Of a DNA stretch of 47,236 bases, positions 8,330 to 16,652 are shown piece after piece. This DNA comes from Hyphomicrobiales bacterium (lineage in GTDB: Bacteria > Pseudomonadota > Alphaproteobacteria > Rhizobiales > RI-29), in NCBI GenBank assembly GCA_016125495.1, contig WGLQ01000017.1, forward strand, positions 1 to 47,236. Reading direction: 5' to 3'. The stretch's first letter is position 1. Every line of letters starts with the position of its first letter. The notes beneath the pieces are model-generated. The model did no database searches. It had not been told where the DNA came from and saw only the letters and a list, made by a program, of their open reading frames with translations. Both the position numbers and the translations under genes were made by a program.

Positions 8330-9514
8330 CTACTCCCTTGCGACGCCCAGCACCCAACCCAGGAGGCCGCGCGCCACGTTGCTGAAGGCTCGGTCGAGCG
8401 CGGCCATCCGATCGGGGGTTTCGCTTCCTGCAATCGCCACCTCGGAGTGGAAGGAGTCCGCGGCCTTGATCTCCCCCGAATCCGAAACGATGCGTGCTGC
8501 CAGGGTGACGGCGGCCCTCGGCTCGCGCCCCTCGAGCACCTCGAAATGCCGGATCTCGATCAGCAGTTGATCGGCTCCATCGAGTCCGCCGAACGGACGA
8601 CCGACCGACTTCATGAGACCGGAGCGCTCGAAGCTCTCGATGATCCGGGACTGCACCAGGAGTGGGAGCGCATCGATCCAGAGGGCGTCGGCGAGGAATA
8701 CACTCTTGGCTCCGCGTTCCTGATCACCCGTCGCGTCCGAGCCCGCGCCGTCGGCTCCGGCGCTCGTGGCGTCCCGGACGAAAATCTTCTGGCTGTTGAG
8801 TGTGATCAAGGTCTGCGGCTCAGCGACGATGATGCGGGAGGCGATCGGCTGTGCGCCGCTGGTCTCCACGGCAACGGAACTCAGATCATAGATCGGCACC
8901 TGTCCCTGCGCGGCCTTCCCGCCCGTGAACTTCTCGATACCCGCGAGAACCGTGTCGATGCGCTCGGAGTTCCGTGCCAGTGTATCGGCGAAGGTCGCGA
9001 GGTCTCCGACGATTTTCCCGAAGTCCTCTTCGTTGTCCCCGATCAAGCGATCGATCCGGCGCAAAACGCCCTGTGCGGCCTCCGACATGGTGAGACCGGC
9101 GTCGGGGTCGGCAATGAGCGTTGGCGGCGTGCCATCCGCCGCGACGAGTGCCGGAGCATCGACTGTTCCACCGAGGAGCGAGACGGCGGGCGCTCCCGTC
9201 AGTCCCTGAAAGGCGATGCCCGCTCTGGTATCGGCCCGGATCGGTGTGTCGGTCGCAACATCGATCCGAACCATCACCACATTCGGCTGCCGCCGGTCGA
9301 TATCGAGCGAGAGCACCTCGCCGACACGTACGCCGTTGAAAAGTACAGCGGCTCCCTTCAGGAGGCCAGCGACCGAACCTTGATACTGGACACGATAGAC
9401 GCGGCGCGCCTCGAGCCCCCCGACGCCGTAGAGCCAATAGATGAAGGCGAAGCCGGCAAGAACGACGGCGAGCACGAAGGCACCGACGATCGTATAGCGC
9501 GCATGTGTTTCCAT
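8330..9514 (-). CDS. MlaD/MCE-domain protein fused to a PqiC-like (ABC_trans_aux) domain
   Basis: 394-residue substrate-binding component of an Mla-type lipid transporter. Residues 8-28 are a membrane anchor, about 38-117 are one MCE domain (GLLKGAAVLFNGVRVGEV, QGLTGAPAVSLLGG), and 140-197 form a helical stalk. From about 207 (PIYDLSS) to 390 it matches the auxiliary domain of PqiC-type lipoproteins (IVAEPQTLITLNSQKIFVRD, WIDALPLLVQSRIIESFE), but with no lipobox cysteine. In relatives these are usually separate genes, so this looks like a fusion that shortened the MCE stalk. The ATG follows GGGAGGAA. It is the last gene of the operon with the MlaF- and MlaE-like genes, 19 bases after the ATPase. 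Confidence 0.88.
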   Translation of the reverse strand: METHARYTIVGAFVLAVVLAGFAFIYWLYGVGGLEARRVYRVQYQGSVAGLLKGAAVLFNGVRVGEVLSLDIDRRQPNVVMVRIDVATDTPIRADTRAGIAFQGLTGAPAVSLLGGTVDAPALVAADGTPPTLIADPDAGLTMSEAAQGVLRRIDRLIGDNEEDFGKIVGDLATFADTLARNSERIDTVLAGIEKFTGGKAAQGQVPIYDLSSVAVETSGAQPIASRIIVAEPQTLITLNSQKIFVRDATSAGADGAGSDATGDQERGAKSVFLADALWIDALPLLVQSRIIESFERSGLMKSVGRPFGGLDGADQLLIEIRHFEVLEGREPRAAVTLAARIVSDSGEIKAADSFHSEVAIAGSETPDRMAALDRAFSNVARGLLGWVLGVARE

Positions 9515-9533
9515 TGGCTTTTCCTCCCGGACC

Positions 9534-10322
9534 TCAAGCCGTCTCGGCCGGCTCACCCGGATGCATGAACGCCCGGCGCGCCCGCGGACCGGAAAAATAA
9601 TCACGCACCCACGGGTGCTCGCTCGCCTGCATGTCCGCCATCCCGCCGATGGCCACGACGCGGCCATCGGCGAGTGCCGCGATGCGGTCGCAGACGGTGT
9701 TGAGGCTGTCGAGGTCGTGCGTGACCATGAACACCGTGAAGCCGAGTGTCTGATGGAGCGCCAGGATCAGCTCGTCGAACCGCGCGGCCGACAGCGGGTC
9801 GAGACCCGAAGTCGGCTCATCGAGAAAGACCAGGTCCGGATCGAGCGCCAGTGCGCGCGCGAGGGCCACGCGCTTGACCATGCCGCCGGAAAGCTCCGAG
9901 GGCATCTTCGTTGCGTCGTCCGCAGCGAGGCCCACCATTTCGAGGCGTGCGATGGCGAGCTCGCTTCGCAACCGAGGGCTGATCTCGACCCTTTCACGCA
10001 TCGCGAATTCGAGATTTTCCTGCACGCTGAGGGATGAAAAAAGTGCACCGCGCTGGAACAGTACACCCCACTTCCGGCGCAATTCCCGTTGCGCGCCGGG
10101 ATCCATCCGGTCGACGTCGACGCCCAGAACCTCGACCACCCCCTGTTGCGGCTTGATGAGGCCGATGATCGTGCGCAGGAGAACCGACTTCCCGCTTCCC
10201 GAACCGCCGACGAGGCCCAGCACCTGTCCGCGCGCCACGTCCAGAGAAAGGCCGCGCAATACCGGCTCGCGACCGAAGCCGACGACCAGATCGCGAACGC
10301 GGATGGCCGGCTCGGTTCCCAT
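9534..10322 (-). CDS. mlaF: MlaF-like ABC transporter ATPase
   Basis: 262-residue ATPase driving phospholipid movement between the outer and inner membranes. Walker A is GGSGSGKS (residues 39-46), the signature is LSGGMVKR, Walker B is DLVFLDEP, and the switch histidine is in MVTHDLDSL. The C-terminal tail HPWVRDYFSGPRARRA, with a WVRDYFSGPR block, is characteristic of the MlaF/Ttg2A family. Length is normal. The start is three bases after the permease stop, indicating one transcript. It should pair with the permease dimer encoded upstream and the MCE protein downstream. Confidence 0.92.
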   Translation of the reverse strand: MGTEPAIRVRDLVVGFGREPVLRGLSLDVARGQVLGLVGGSGSGKSVLLRTIIGLIKPQQGVVEVLGVDVDRMDPGAQRELRRKWGVLFQRGALFSSLSVQENLEFAMRERVEISPRLRSELAIARLEMVGLAADDATKMPSELSGGMVKRVALARALALDPDLVFLDEPTSGLDPLSAARFDELILALHQTLGFTVFMVTHDLDSLNTVCDRIAALADGRVVAIGGMADMQASEHPWVRDYFSGPRARRAFMHPGEPAETA

Positions 10323-10325
10323 CGC

Positions 10326-11495
10326 CTACATCCCGATGGACGCAAAATATACGGCGAAAAGTCCGTCCAGCACGATGACGAAGAAGATCGCCTTCACGAC
10401 GGACGCGGTCGTGCGCAGACCGAGCGACTCCGCACTTCCCCGAACCTGCAATCCCTCCACGCACGCAACGATACCGATCACCAGCGCCATGAACGGCGCC
10501 TTGTACATGCCGACCTTGAAATGCGTCGTCGAGAGCGCCTCGGAGAGCCGCGCGATGTAGATGTCCGGGTGCATCCCGCCATAGAACCATGCGACCAGAC
10601 CGCCACCGAACAGGGCGGACATACAGCCGATGAACGTCAGCAGTGGCAGCGCGATGACCAGCGCCAATGTGCGTGGCAGCAGCAGGACGCCGACAGGGTC
10701 GAAACCCATCGTCCGCAACGCGTCGATTTCCTCCCGCATCTTCATGCTGCCCAGTTCGGCCGTATAGGAACTGCCCGACCTGCCGGCCACCATGATCGCG
10801 ACGATGAGAACACCGATCTCCCGCAGCACCAGAATGCCGACCATGTCGACGACGTAGATCTCGGCGCCGAACTCACGGAAGTGGAAAAATCCCTGTTGCG
10901 CGATGATACCGCCGATCAGGAATGTGATCAGCAGAACGATGGGCACGGCCTGCCATGCGACGCGGTCGAGATGATGGACCATCGACGTCAGCCGGAACGA
11001 CGACACCCCCCTGACGCTCTCGCCCAGTGCCCATCCGAGTGCGCCGAGCATCTCCAGGAACCGCTTCAGATCGCGCCCCGCCTCGCTCGCCGCGACGCCC
11101 GTGTCGTGGAGCCCAGCGCTCAACACGTTGTCGGGTTGCCGCGGCGCCGGAGGTTGCACCGAAAGCCCGGACATCGTGTCGCACAAGGGCTGATAACGTG
11201 CCGGAAGCCCGGTGACCTTCGTGGTTCTGCCGCCCGCCTCGCGACGTCTGCGCAGAAAGCGCTCGAGGAGCCAGGCGCCGCACGTGTCGATCGCGGCGAT
11301 CTCCGCCATGTCGACGATCAGTTCGGGCGATGCGCGATGGCTTTGCTCGACCGTCTCGAGCAGACGCTCGAGCGCGCTCGCGGTTTGCACTGTCCAGACA
11401 CCGCGCGCGTGCAGCAGCGTGCGACCCGCACGGTCCTGCTCCGGATCGAGCACAGGCAACACCACAGGCTCATGTCCCTCGCCCTGGTCAGCCAT
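10326..11495 (-). CDS. mlaE: MlaE-like permease with N-terminal STAS domain
   Basis: 389-residue inner-membrane permease of the Mla lipid transporter. Residues about 18-110 form a STAS domain (LIVDMAEIAAIDTCGAWLLERF), which in E. coli is the separate protein MlaB. Residues 145-389 carry the MlaE fold, with the conserved coupling segment ELGSMKMREEIDALRTMGFDP and five or six membrane helices. Fusion of STAS to MlaE is widespread in alphaproteobacteria. It is the first gene of the minus-strand operon; the ATPase follows after three bases. No MlaC-like periplasmic shuttle gene is present in the window. Confidence 0.92.
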   Translation of the reverse strand: MADQGEGHEPVVLPVLDPEQDRAGRTLLHARGVWTVQTASALERLLETVEQSHRASPELIVDMAEIAAIDTCGAWLLERFLRRRREAGGRTTKVTGLPARYQPLCDTMSGLSVQPPAPRQPDNVLSAGLHDTGVAASEAGRDLKRFLEMLGALGWALGESVRGVSSFRLTSMVHHLDRVAWQAVPIVLLITFLIGGIIAQQGFFHFREFGAEIYVVDMVGILVLREIGVLIVAIMVAGRSGSSYTAELGSMKMREEIDALRTMGFDPVGVLLLPRTLALVIALPLLTFIGCMSALFGGGLVAWFYGGMHPDIYIARLSEALSTTHFKVGMYKAPFMALVIGIVACVEGLQVRGSAESLGLRTTASVVKAIFFVIVLDGLFAVYFASIGM

Positions 11496-11531
11496 GATCG
11501 AACCGGTCCATCGACGGCCCCGCCACGCCGC

Positions 11532-12047
11532 CTAACGCGGGGTCAACTGGATGTCGACCGCGCGCAGCGCGGTCCCCTGGGTGGAAATCAGCACGCGCTG
11601 CTGTCGGCCGGTGAAACTGACCGCAAGGGTTCCTGTCACCGATCCGCCGATGGAAAGCTGAATCCGTCCTGGCGAGACGCTCCCCGTCACGGTGCCATTC
11701 GCGTTGTAGGTCCGCTCCTCCCAGCTGCCGCTCACCTGCGATCCCTTGAAATCGAAGGTTCCCCGCATGTGGATCTCGTTGGAATCGCTGTTGCAGAGGA
11801 TCGCCATGCGAAGCTGGTTGCCTCCGCCGGTGTAATACCCCGTGCAGCGAATGCGCTGCGAACTGCCGTCGTCGAGACGGAAGTAGCCCGCCCCTCCCCA
11901 GGATCCGAGAAGTGCGTTGACCATGTCGTTGGCCGTCGCCGGCATGACGAAAAGGCTGGGAGCAAACGCGAAAACCGCTGCCAGTGCAGCGAGATGCCGA
12001 CGGAACAGGAAACCCCTGCCGATCGAAGGAGTTCTGATATTGCCCAT
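11532..12047 (-). CDS. Hypothetical secreted protein
   Basis: 171-residue protein with a cleavable signal peptide (RRHLAALAAVFAFAPSLF, likely cut after PATA around residue 39), so probably periplasmic. The mature part is rich in beta-type segments and glycine (SWGGAGYFRLDDGSSQRIRC, GTFDFKGSQVSGSWEERT). It resembles a conserved Rhizobiales family of small secreted beta proteins of unknown function. The ATG at 12047 is chosen because GAAGGTG precedes it; an ATG at 12071 would add eight residues. It reads toward the Mla operon, 36 bases away, but has its own upstream region with an FNR/FixK-like site. Confidence 0.75.
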   Translation of the reverse strand: MGNIRTPSIGRGFLFRRHLAALAAVFAFAPSLFVMPATANDMVNALLGSWGGAGYFRLDDGSSQRIRCTGYYTGGGNQLRMAILCNSDSNEIHMRGTFDFKGSQVSGSWEERTYNANGTVTGSVSPGRIQLSIGGSVTGTLAVSFTGRQQRVLISTQGTALRAVDIQLTPR

Positions 12048-12576
12048 TGATCGCACCTTCGCAGCTGCCATGTGTGACGCGTCGCACAACCCGACCGCCA
12101 GCTTATATGCTCGCGCAATCGCGCAGGGCATGCAGTGATCAAGATCAATCGATGTGAGGCATCGGAATGAGGAGCACGTGATGCTCCACGGCCCCACGGA
12201 CCGGCCCCACAGGGCCATTCCGGTCGGCGTTTGACAGGTGGTTCGTGACAGGGTTCACGGTCCCGTCGATATCTTGCAGGATCGGCACTCCCAAGCAACC
12301 CATCCAACTGCGCGACAGCAGACAGTGAGGCGCGGAACGCTACAGGCCGCGCGCTGCGGTTTCGCTGAACCGGCCCTCGAGCCTTGTTCATCCCCCGTTT
12401 GCACCCGTGTCCGACCCGAAAAGGAAGACCTCTGCCGTGGGCGCCTTCCGCCAATTGCGGTTCTAACGGGCGACAAGCCGCCCGTTGGCAGCATCAGGCA
12501 CCATGCGATTGGCCGCTCGCGCACATTCCGAGAATGCCGGTTCGGGCGCTGACGAGCCGAATGATGGCAAGACCTT
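12048..12576. other. Intergenic region without a supported gene
   Basis: About 530 bases between the secreted-protein gene and the 3' end of the L,D-transpeptidase gene. Near the left side it holds the promoter elements of the secreted-protein gene (FNR-like box and TATAAG). The remainder shows no protein-like frame and no obvious terminator. Confidence 0.5.
12102..12148 (-). promoter_or_regulatory. FNR/FixK-like box with candidate -10 element
   Basis: On the minus strand TTGATCTTGATCAC (12148-12135) matches the FNR/FnrL/FixK consensus TTGAT-N4-ATCAA at nine of ten defined positions. A TATAAG hexamer follows at 12107-12102. That would place the box centre about 41-46 bases before transcription start, the class II activation position. 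There is no good -35, as expected for an activator-dependent promoter. It would drive the secreted-protein gene starting at 12047. Confidence 0.5.
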
Positions 12577-13674
12577 TCAGTTGCGCTCGATCCGCGTCTG
12601 CCAACCCTCGGGCTCGTGGTGGGTGGCGATGACGAAGCCGCGATCGCTGCGGGAGACATCGGGCGCCGGCTGGTCCGTGACGACCATCGTCAATCCCGGA
12701 TGCATGAGGGTGTGCAGAGCATCGGCCGTCGGCTGGTCGGTCGTGATGCGGTCGATCACCTCGGCCTCGAGAACGGCGCGTGCATCTCCAGCGGCATAAG
12801 CGACGGCCATCCAGACGAACGCTGCCCCGCCCTCGTGCGCCTCCCGAAGAACGAAGACATGGTTGCCGACGGGGCGCTGTGGATCTCTGACGTAAGCCGG
12901 GCCCTTGGCCACGACGTGGCCGTCCTCCAAGAGAGTGACGGTACGGTCCGCGACACTGACGAGCACCTTTGCGGGCCGTGCACCGTGGTGGTCGCGCCGT
13001 TCGGGTGGCAACGTCTTGCTCGCGGCGGCGCGGACCACCTGCTCGGCCTCCTCTCGCGCATGGCCGGGGAGCATCATGCCGGGATGCACGACGTCGATCG
13101 GCTCGCTCGCGGCATCGGCGATGATGACGACGACCCCGAGGTGGGTGATCGAAAAGAGGTGTTTGGCGAACTCCAGCGGCAGACGGACGCAGCCGTGCGA
13201 AGCCGGATAACCGGGCAGATTGCCGGCGTGGAGTGCGATGCCCGACCAGGTCAGGCGCTCCATGAAGGGCATCGCCGCCCCTTTGTAGGTGCTGGAGACG
13301 TGGTCCGCGTCCTTCTGAAGAATGGTGAAGACACCAGTCGGGGTCGCGTGGCCCTTTCGGCCGGTGGAGCAGGTCGCCACGGCCATCCGCACCCCGCCGC
13401 GATAGACCGCCACCCGCTGGTCGGGCACCGAGACGATCATCACGACTTCACCCTGCGGGGCACGCTCCGGATCCCAGAAATAGTCTCCGGGTTTCATTCC
13501 GGCAAGGTCGTCGTCGCTCGAAAGCCGGCGCGAGGTGGTCCAACCCGCGGTCAGCAGGGCCCCGAGCACGGCCACGGAACCCACGAGGAAGCCGCGACGT
13601 CCCGCGAAATGGCGCAAGGCATTTGCCTCCAGCCCTGGTTCGGTGTTCCTGGCCATGCCGGCACTCTCCTTCAT
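12577..13674 (-). CDS. L,D-transpeptidase (YkuD domain), exported
   Basis: 365-residue peptidoglycan cross-linking enzyme family member. The N-terminus has a twin-arginine-like signal (GRRGFLVGSVAVLGALLTAG, residues 25-44), so the protein is periplasmic. The YkuD domain spans about 76-186 with the catalytic motif HAGNLPGYPASHGCVRLP; the nucleophile is Cys162. A second segment (about 233-345, starting VLVSVADRTVTLLEDG) repeats the first half of the YkuD fold without the HxxxxxHGC motif, so it looks like a degenerate duplicate that may bind rather than catalyse. The ATG follows AGAGGA; a second ATG six codons in is possible. It lies 59 bases after the LysM protein gene, in the same direction. 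Confidence 0.88.
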   Translation of the reverse strand: MKESAGMARNTEPGLEANALRHFAGRRGFLVGSVAVLGALLTAGWTTSRRLSSDDDLAGMKPGDYFWDPERAPQGEVVMIVSVPDQRVAVYRGGVRMAVATCSTGRKGHATPTGVFTILQKDADHVSSTYKGAAMPFMERLTWSGIALHAGNLPGYPASHGCVRLPLEFAKHLFSITHLGVVVIIADAASEPIDVVHPGMMLPGHAREEAEQVVRAAASKTLPPERRDHHGARPAKVLVSVADRTVTLLEDGHVVAKGPAYVRDPQRPVGNHVFVLREAHEGGAAFVWMAVAYAAGDARAVLEAEVIDRITTDQPTADALHTLMHPGLTMVVTDQPAPDVSRSDRGFVIATHHEPEGWQTRIERN

Positions 13675-13733
13675 CTCGGCATTCCTCTCGCTTCACCCGA
13701 GCCTTGCACGGCTAGGCGCCATGAACGTCGTCC

Positions 13734-15002
13734 TCAGTCCCCCGTCATGACGACGTCGGGGATGACGAAGTGCTGCTCCCCGACCCTGACGTCGAAGTCG
13801 TCGCCGGTTCGTCCGACCGTCATCCGGGCGCCGCCATCCGCCTGCGACTCGGCGTAAGACATGGGTGTATTGTCCTCGAAGTAGATCACTCGGTTCCCAC
13901 CGTCGGGCCAGAAGACGGTTATGGTCCCGTTTCCATTCCCCTTTCTGATCACTCCGAAGCGACAGCTCGCCATCGACCGTCCGCCGCCACGTGAACAGGA
14001 GAGCATGCCGGTGGCATTGAAATCCGTCCCCTCGACGGTTGCATCGTTCGCCAGATCGGCGCGTGTCATTGCATAGAGGACAGGGAGTTCACGGGCCGGC
14101 GCGGCGCGGATCGGTACGACGAGAACGAGCCCATCCTCGATCCGGGCCGCATCGCGAGCGTCCGGATTGGCGACCAGGAGGCCATGCAAAGTGACACCGC
14201 ACCGCCACGCGAGGTGGTCCAGCGACTCCCCCGGCTGAAGGATGGCGCGATCACCGCACGGACTCGTGCCATGGTGACCGACGTGATTGGGCACGTGGAC
14301 GACGGCCCCTGTGGGGATCCGACGCACATTCGTGATCTGTGGATTGGCAAGGAGCAGCGCTTCGACGGTCACGCCGCAGGCATGGGCGATCCCGAACAGG
14401 GTCTGGCCGCGCTGGAGGTGCGTGTAGGACCCGCAGCCATAATGGCTTTCCTGTCGGTGGTGCGGGACTTCGTCATACGTGAAGCCGACCGCCGAGAGTC
14501 TGACGTCTCCATCGGCGGGTCGACCACGCAGGAGCGGCCTCAGCTCGATCGCCGTCACTCCGACGGCGATATTGAGACCGGTCTCACCTTCGACGCTCAG
14601 TGGTTGAAGCGAGATCGTTTGTTTCGCTCCGCCGACGAGGATCTGTCCGCGCCCGCCGACGACCGCGGCTCCGCCGGCTTCGACTCCACCGTAGGTGCCG
14701 GCGAGCGTTCCCGGAGGCAGCTCGGTCGTGGCCGCGATCACGCCCCAGGTCATGACGCCGCGTCCGGAGACGCCGATGTCGATGCCGAATGCCTTGAGCT
14801 CTCCCTCGTAGGCCTCGCTCTGGCCGTTCGCCTTCTGGAACACACAATGCAGCTCGCGCGGTTCACTGATGATCAGCGCGACACCGCCGGAGACCTCGCA
14901 GCTGAGCAGCCCTGCATCGACCCGCGCCAGCGCTGCGCCGCTGCCGGCCAATGAACCCGATAGCGCGATGAGGGCGCCCCCCAGAAGCCTCGCAATCCGC
15001 AT
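13734..15002 (-). CDS. DUF992-LysM-LysM multidomain secreted protein
   Basis: 422-residue exported protein. There is a signal peptide at residues 1-26 (cleaved near AALA). A DUF992-like domain spans 28-155 (LLSCEVSGG, LHCVFQ, AFGIDIG, AGTYGGVEAG). Two LysM repeats lie at about 194-238 and 254-297 (RGQTLFGIAHACGVTVEALLLAN and PGESLDHLAWRCGV). The C-terminal domain at 329-422 (CRFGVIRKGNGNGTITVFWPDGG) is seen in other alphaproteobacterial envelope proteins. LysM modules bind N-acetylglucosamine polymers, so peptidoglycan attachment is likely. The ATG follows GGAGG. It lies immediately upstream of the L,D-transpeptidase on the same strand, suggesting a shared cell-wall role. The combined domain order is unusual. 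Confidence 0.82.
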   Translation of the reverse strand: MRIARLLGGALIALSGSLAGSGAALARVDAGLLSCEVSGGVALIISEPRELHCVFQKANGQSEAYEGELKAFGIDIGVSGRGVMTWGVIAATTELPPGTLAGTYGGVEAGGAAVVGGRGQILVGGAKQTISLQPLSVEGETGLNIAVGVTAIELRPLLRGRPADGDVRLSAVGFTYDEVPHHRQESHYGCGSYTHLQRGQTLFGIAHACGVTVEALLLANPQITNVRRIPTGAVVHVPNHVGHHGTSPCGDRAILQPGESLDHLAWRCGVTLHGLLVANPDARDAARIEDGLVLVVPIRAAPARELPVLYAMTRADLANDATVEGTDFNATGMLSCSRGGGRSMASCRFGVIRKGNGNGTITVFWPDGGNRVIYFEDNTPMSYAESQADGGARMTVGRTGDDFDVRVGEQHFVIPDVVMTGD

Positions 15003-15347
15003 GCATATTCCTCCAGTAATGTTGGACGGGACTCTTGCTCGCGCACCAGGCACGGGGATGAACAGCCCTACCGCCCACCAGTTCGGAAAATCACCGTACG
15101 CTTGCGAACCGAGACTGTTCTGTCAATTCAGAGTGCAGCATGCCTCTGCGGCCGGTTCGATACGGTCGATACTCGACATTCCCCAAGTCAACCGTCGCTG
15201 TACGTCAAGGTTGCCTGATCAGATCGGTGAATCAAGTGTGTTTCACCGAGGGCGGCGTCCGCGGCTGCGGCGGCCCTCGGAACCGGGCGGCTCGAGCCGC
15301 GAACCGGTGAGACTCTCGTTATGATTGGGTACACGATGGGGGCAGGG
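15003..15347. other. Intergenic region with a short hairpin
   Basis: About 345 bases upstream of the LysM protein gene. An 8-bp inverted repeat TCGGTGAA/TTCACCGA (15224-15231 and 15242-15249) is visible, as are several TTGAC-like hexamers on the minus strand without well-spaced -10 partners. No gene is supported. Confidence 0.4.
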
Positions 15348-15509
15348 TCAGGTCGTCAGCTCGGCATGCTCTGAAATGATGGTGACGCCCCGGCCGGCGG
15401 CCATGGCTTCGAGGATGTCCATCAGCAGCGCGACGGCGCCGGCCGGCAGTGCGATCGGCTCGGACATTTCGGCATTTGTGACCCGCAGCTTGAGCGGCGC
15501 GCGCGGCAT
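15348..15509 (-). pseudogene. Truncated antitoxin/excisionase-type DNA-binding protein
   Basis: A 53-codon frame (ATG preceded by GAAGG) ends with VTIISEHAELTT and then an immediate TGA. The same N-terminal layout, including an I-x-HAELTT-like run followed by QEAADLLNVSR, occurs in excisionase-type helix-turn-helix antitoxins paired with PIN toxins. Here the protein stops exactly where the DNA-binding helix should begin, and no PIN toxin follows. It therefore looks like a decayed fragment left by recombination. Family identity is from memory of that boundary and is tentative. Confidence 0.5.
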
Positions 15510-15637
15510 CTTGAACCTTCGGTAGCGCCGCGAACGCCGCCGCCGCTTCTACGAGATCGCCAAGGGCAGCAACACCCCGATCACCGGCTGTATGCCCTGC
15601 GAACACTGCTCCCTCACTGCCCACATCCCTCGAATGC

Positions 15638-15809
15638 TGGACAGGATAAAAAATGGAACGCGACTATCTTGTGGCTGGCGGACCACCTTATGGAGCTGGA
15701 GCACATGACGCACGAGCAGGCGTGCCGCCACGCGCACACCGCGATGAGGAAGATTGGTACGAGCGACCAGGGTGATGCGGTCACGTCGTCGAACCAGAGA
15801 CAGCCGTGA
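15638..15809 (+). pseudogene. Coding-like fragment, unknown protein remnant
   Basis: The plus-strand frame reading WNATILWLADHLMELEH, continuing MTHEQACRHAHTAMRKIG, has the composition of a real helical protein but no plausible start. It runs 29 bases into the 3' end of the opposite-strand protease gene before stopping. It could be the C-terminal remnant of a phage or plasmid protein. Together with the truncated antitoxin nearby it suggests a decayed insertion. I do not recognise the family. Confidence 0.3.
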
Positions 15810-16635
15810 TCAGCTTCTCATACAGGCCATTGGGTCCATGGCATTGAATCGTTCGGCTCCCGTCCTGGCGTGGGTCCGACTGCCAAAACGCAAGTCCGTA
15901 CATCCACGGCTCCTTGACGGTCAGAATGCCACCCTCGCCTTCCTCGCAGAAGATGCGCCAGAGAGCCGCGCCGCTCACGCCCCCATAGCTGTTGGGAGCA
16001 ACATATCCTTCGTCCACTTGAGGCGTGAACTCGGCCAAGTCGAAACCGTCGCTGGTCGAGAATGCTCCCAGGATACCAGGCTCGATGGAAGCCTCGAATA
16101 GGCGCTTCGCCAACTTTCCGTCCGCCGCAACTTCTACCGGCGAGGTTCGCTCTGCTACGACGCCCGCAACGCAATCGAAGCATTTGCGGCTCGGTACTTT
16201 GCCATCCAGCGCCGCGTCGCGCTTCAGGGACATGTTACAAAAACTGTTGGTAGCCTTGAGGGTCGAAGCAAAGTTTTCAGGCAGTCGCAGGAGAGCCAGA
16301 TCAGGTCCCTTTTCGGAGAACGGCTCTCCTCCGATGACGGTGGGCTCGACATGGGCCATGTTGAGCTTCAGCCCCTGCATCTGCCCTGGGTTGCCGGGGA
16401 ACCGCAGAATGCCGACGTCCTCCGACTGAGGCAGTTTCGCTGCCACATGGGCGGCGGTGAGGATGTAGTAGCTGGCCCCGATCTGCACCAAAGTGCCTGA
16501 ACCGGCACTATCGGCTGTTTCAGCGCCAGAGTTCCGGCCCAACCTGAGGAGCCCAACTACGTACCAGCGGAGCCGGTCACAGGCTTCGATGTAGACAGGG
16601 GAACTGCCATCGTCACTTTGGCTGGTGGAAGTCAT
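15781..16635 (-). CDS. Trypsin-like serine protease, no signal peptide
   Basis: 284-residue chymotrypsin-fold protease. The triad is visible as His63 (ILTAAHVA), Asp112 (GPDLALLRLP) and Ser221 (YGGVSGAALW). There is no signal peptide or membrane segment, so it should act in the cytoplasm, unlike Do-type proteases. It has no PDZ domain. The ATG at 16635 gives a clean domain start; further upstream the frame enters the tandem repeat next to tRNA-Gly and is not credible. Base composition is lower in GC than the neighbours. The location beside a tRNA and gene remnants suggests horizontal acquisition. Stand-alone cytosolic trypsin-like proteases occur in stress and defence loci, but function here is unknown. 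Confidence 0.75.
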   Translation of the reverse strand: MTSTSQSDDGSSPVYIEACDRLRWYVVGLLRLGRNSGAETADSAGSGTLVQIGASYYILTAAHVAAKLPQSEDVGILRFPGNPGQMQGLKLNMAHVEPTVIGGEPFSEKGPDLALLRLPENFASTLKATNSFCNMSLKRDAALDGKVPSRKCFDCVAGVVAERTSPVEVAADGKLAKRLFEASIEPGILGAFSTSDGFDLAEFTPQVDEGYVAPNSYGGVSGAALWRIFCEEGEGGILTVKEPWMYGLAFWQSDPRQDGSRTIQCHGPNGLYEKLITAVSGSTT

Positions 16636-16652
16636 CGTGGACTCGGAGGTCC

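Noticed and set aside
10089-12050. Very long open frame on the plus strand opposite the Mla operon
   Set aside because: It lies antisense to three well-supported genes (ATPase, permease, secreted protein). Its translation is rich in Arg/His/Asp with no domain, as expected from high-GC third-position bias.
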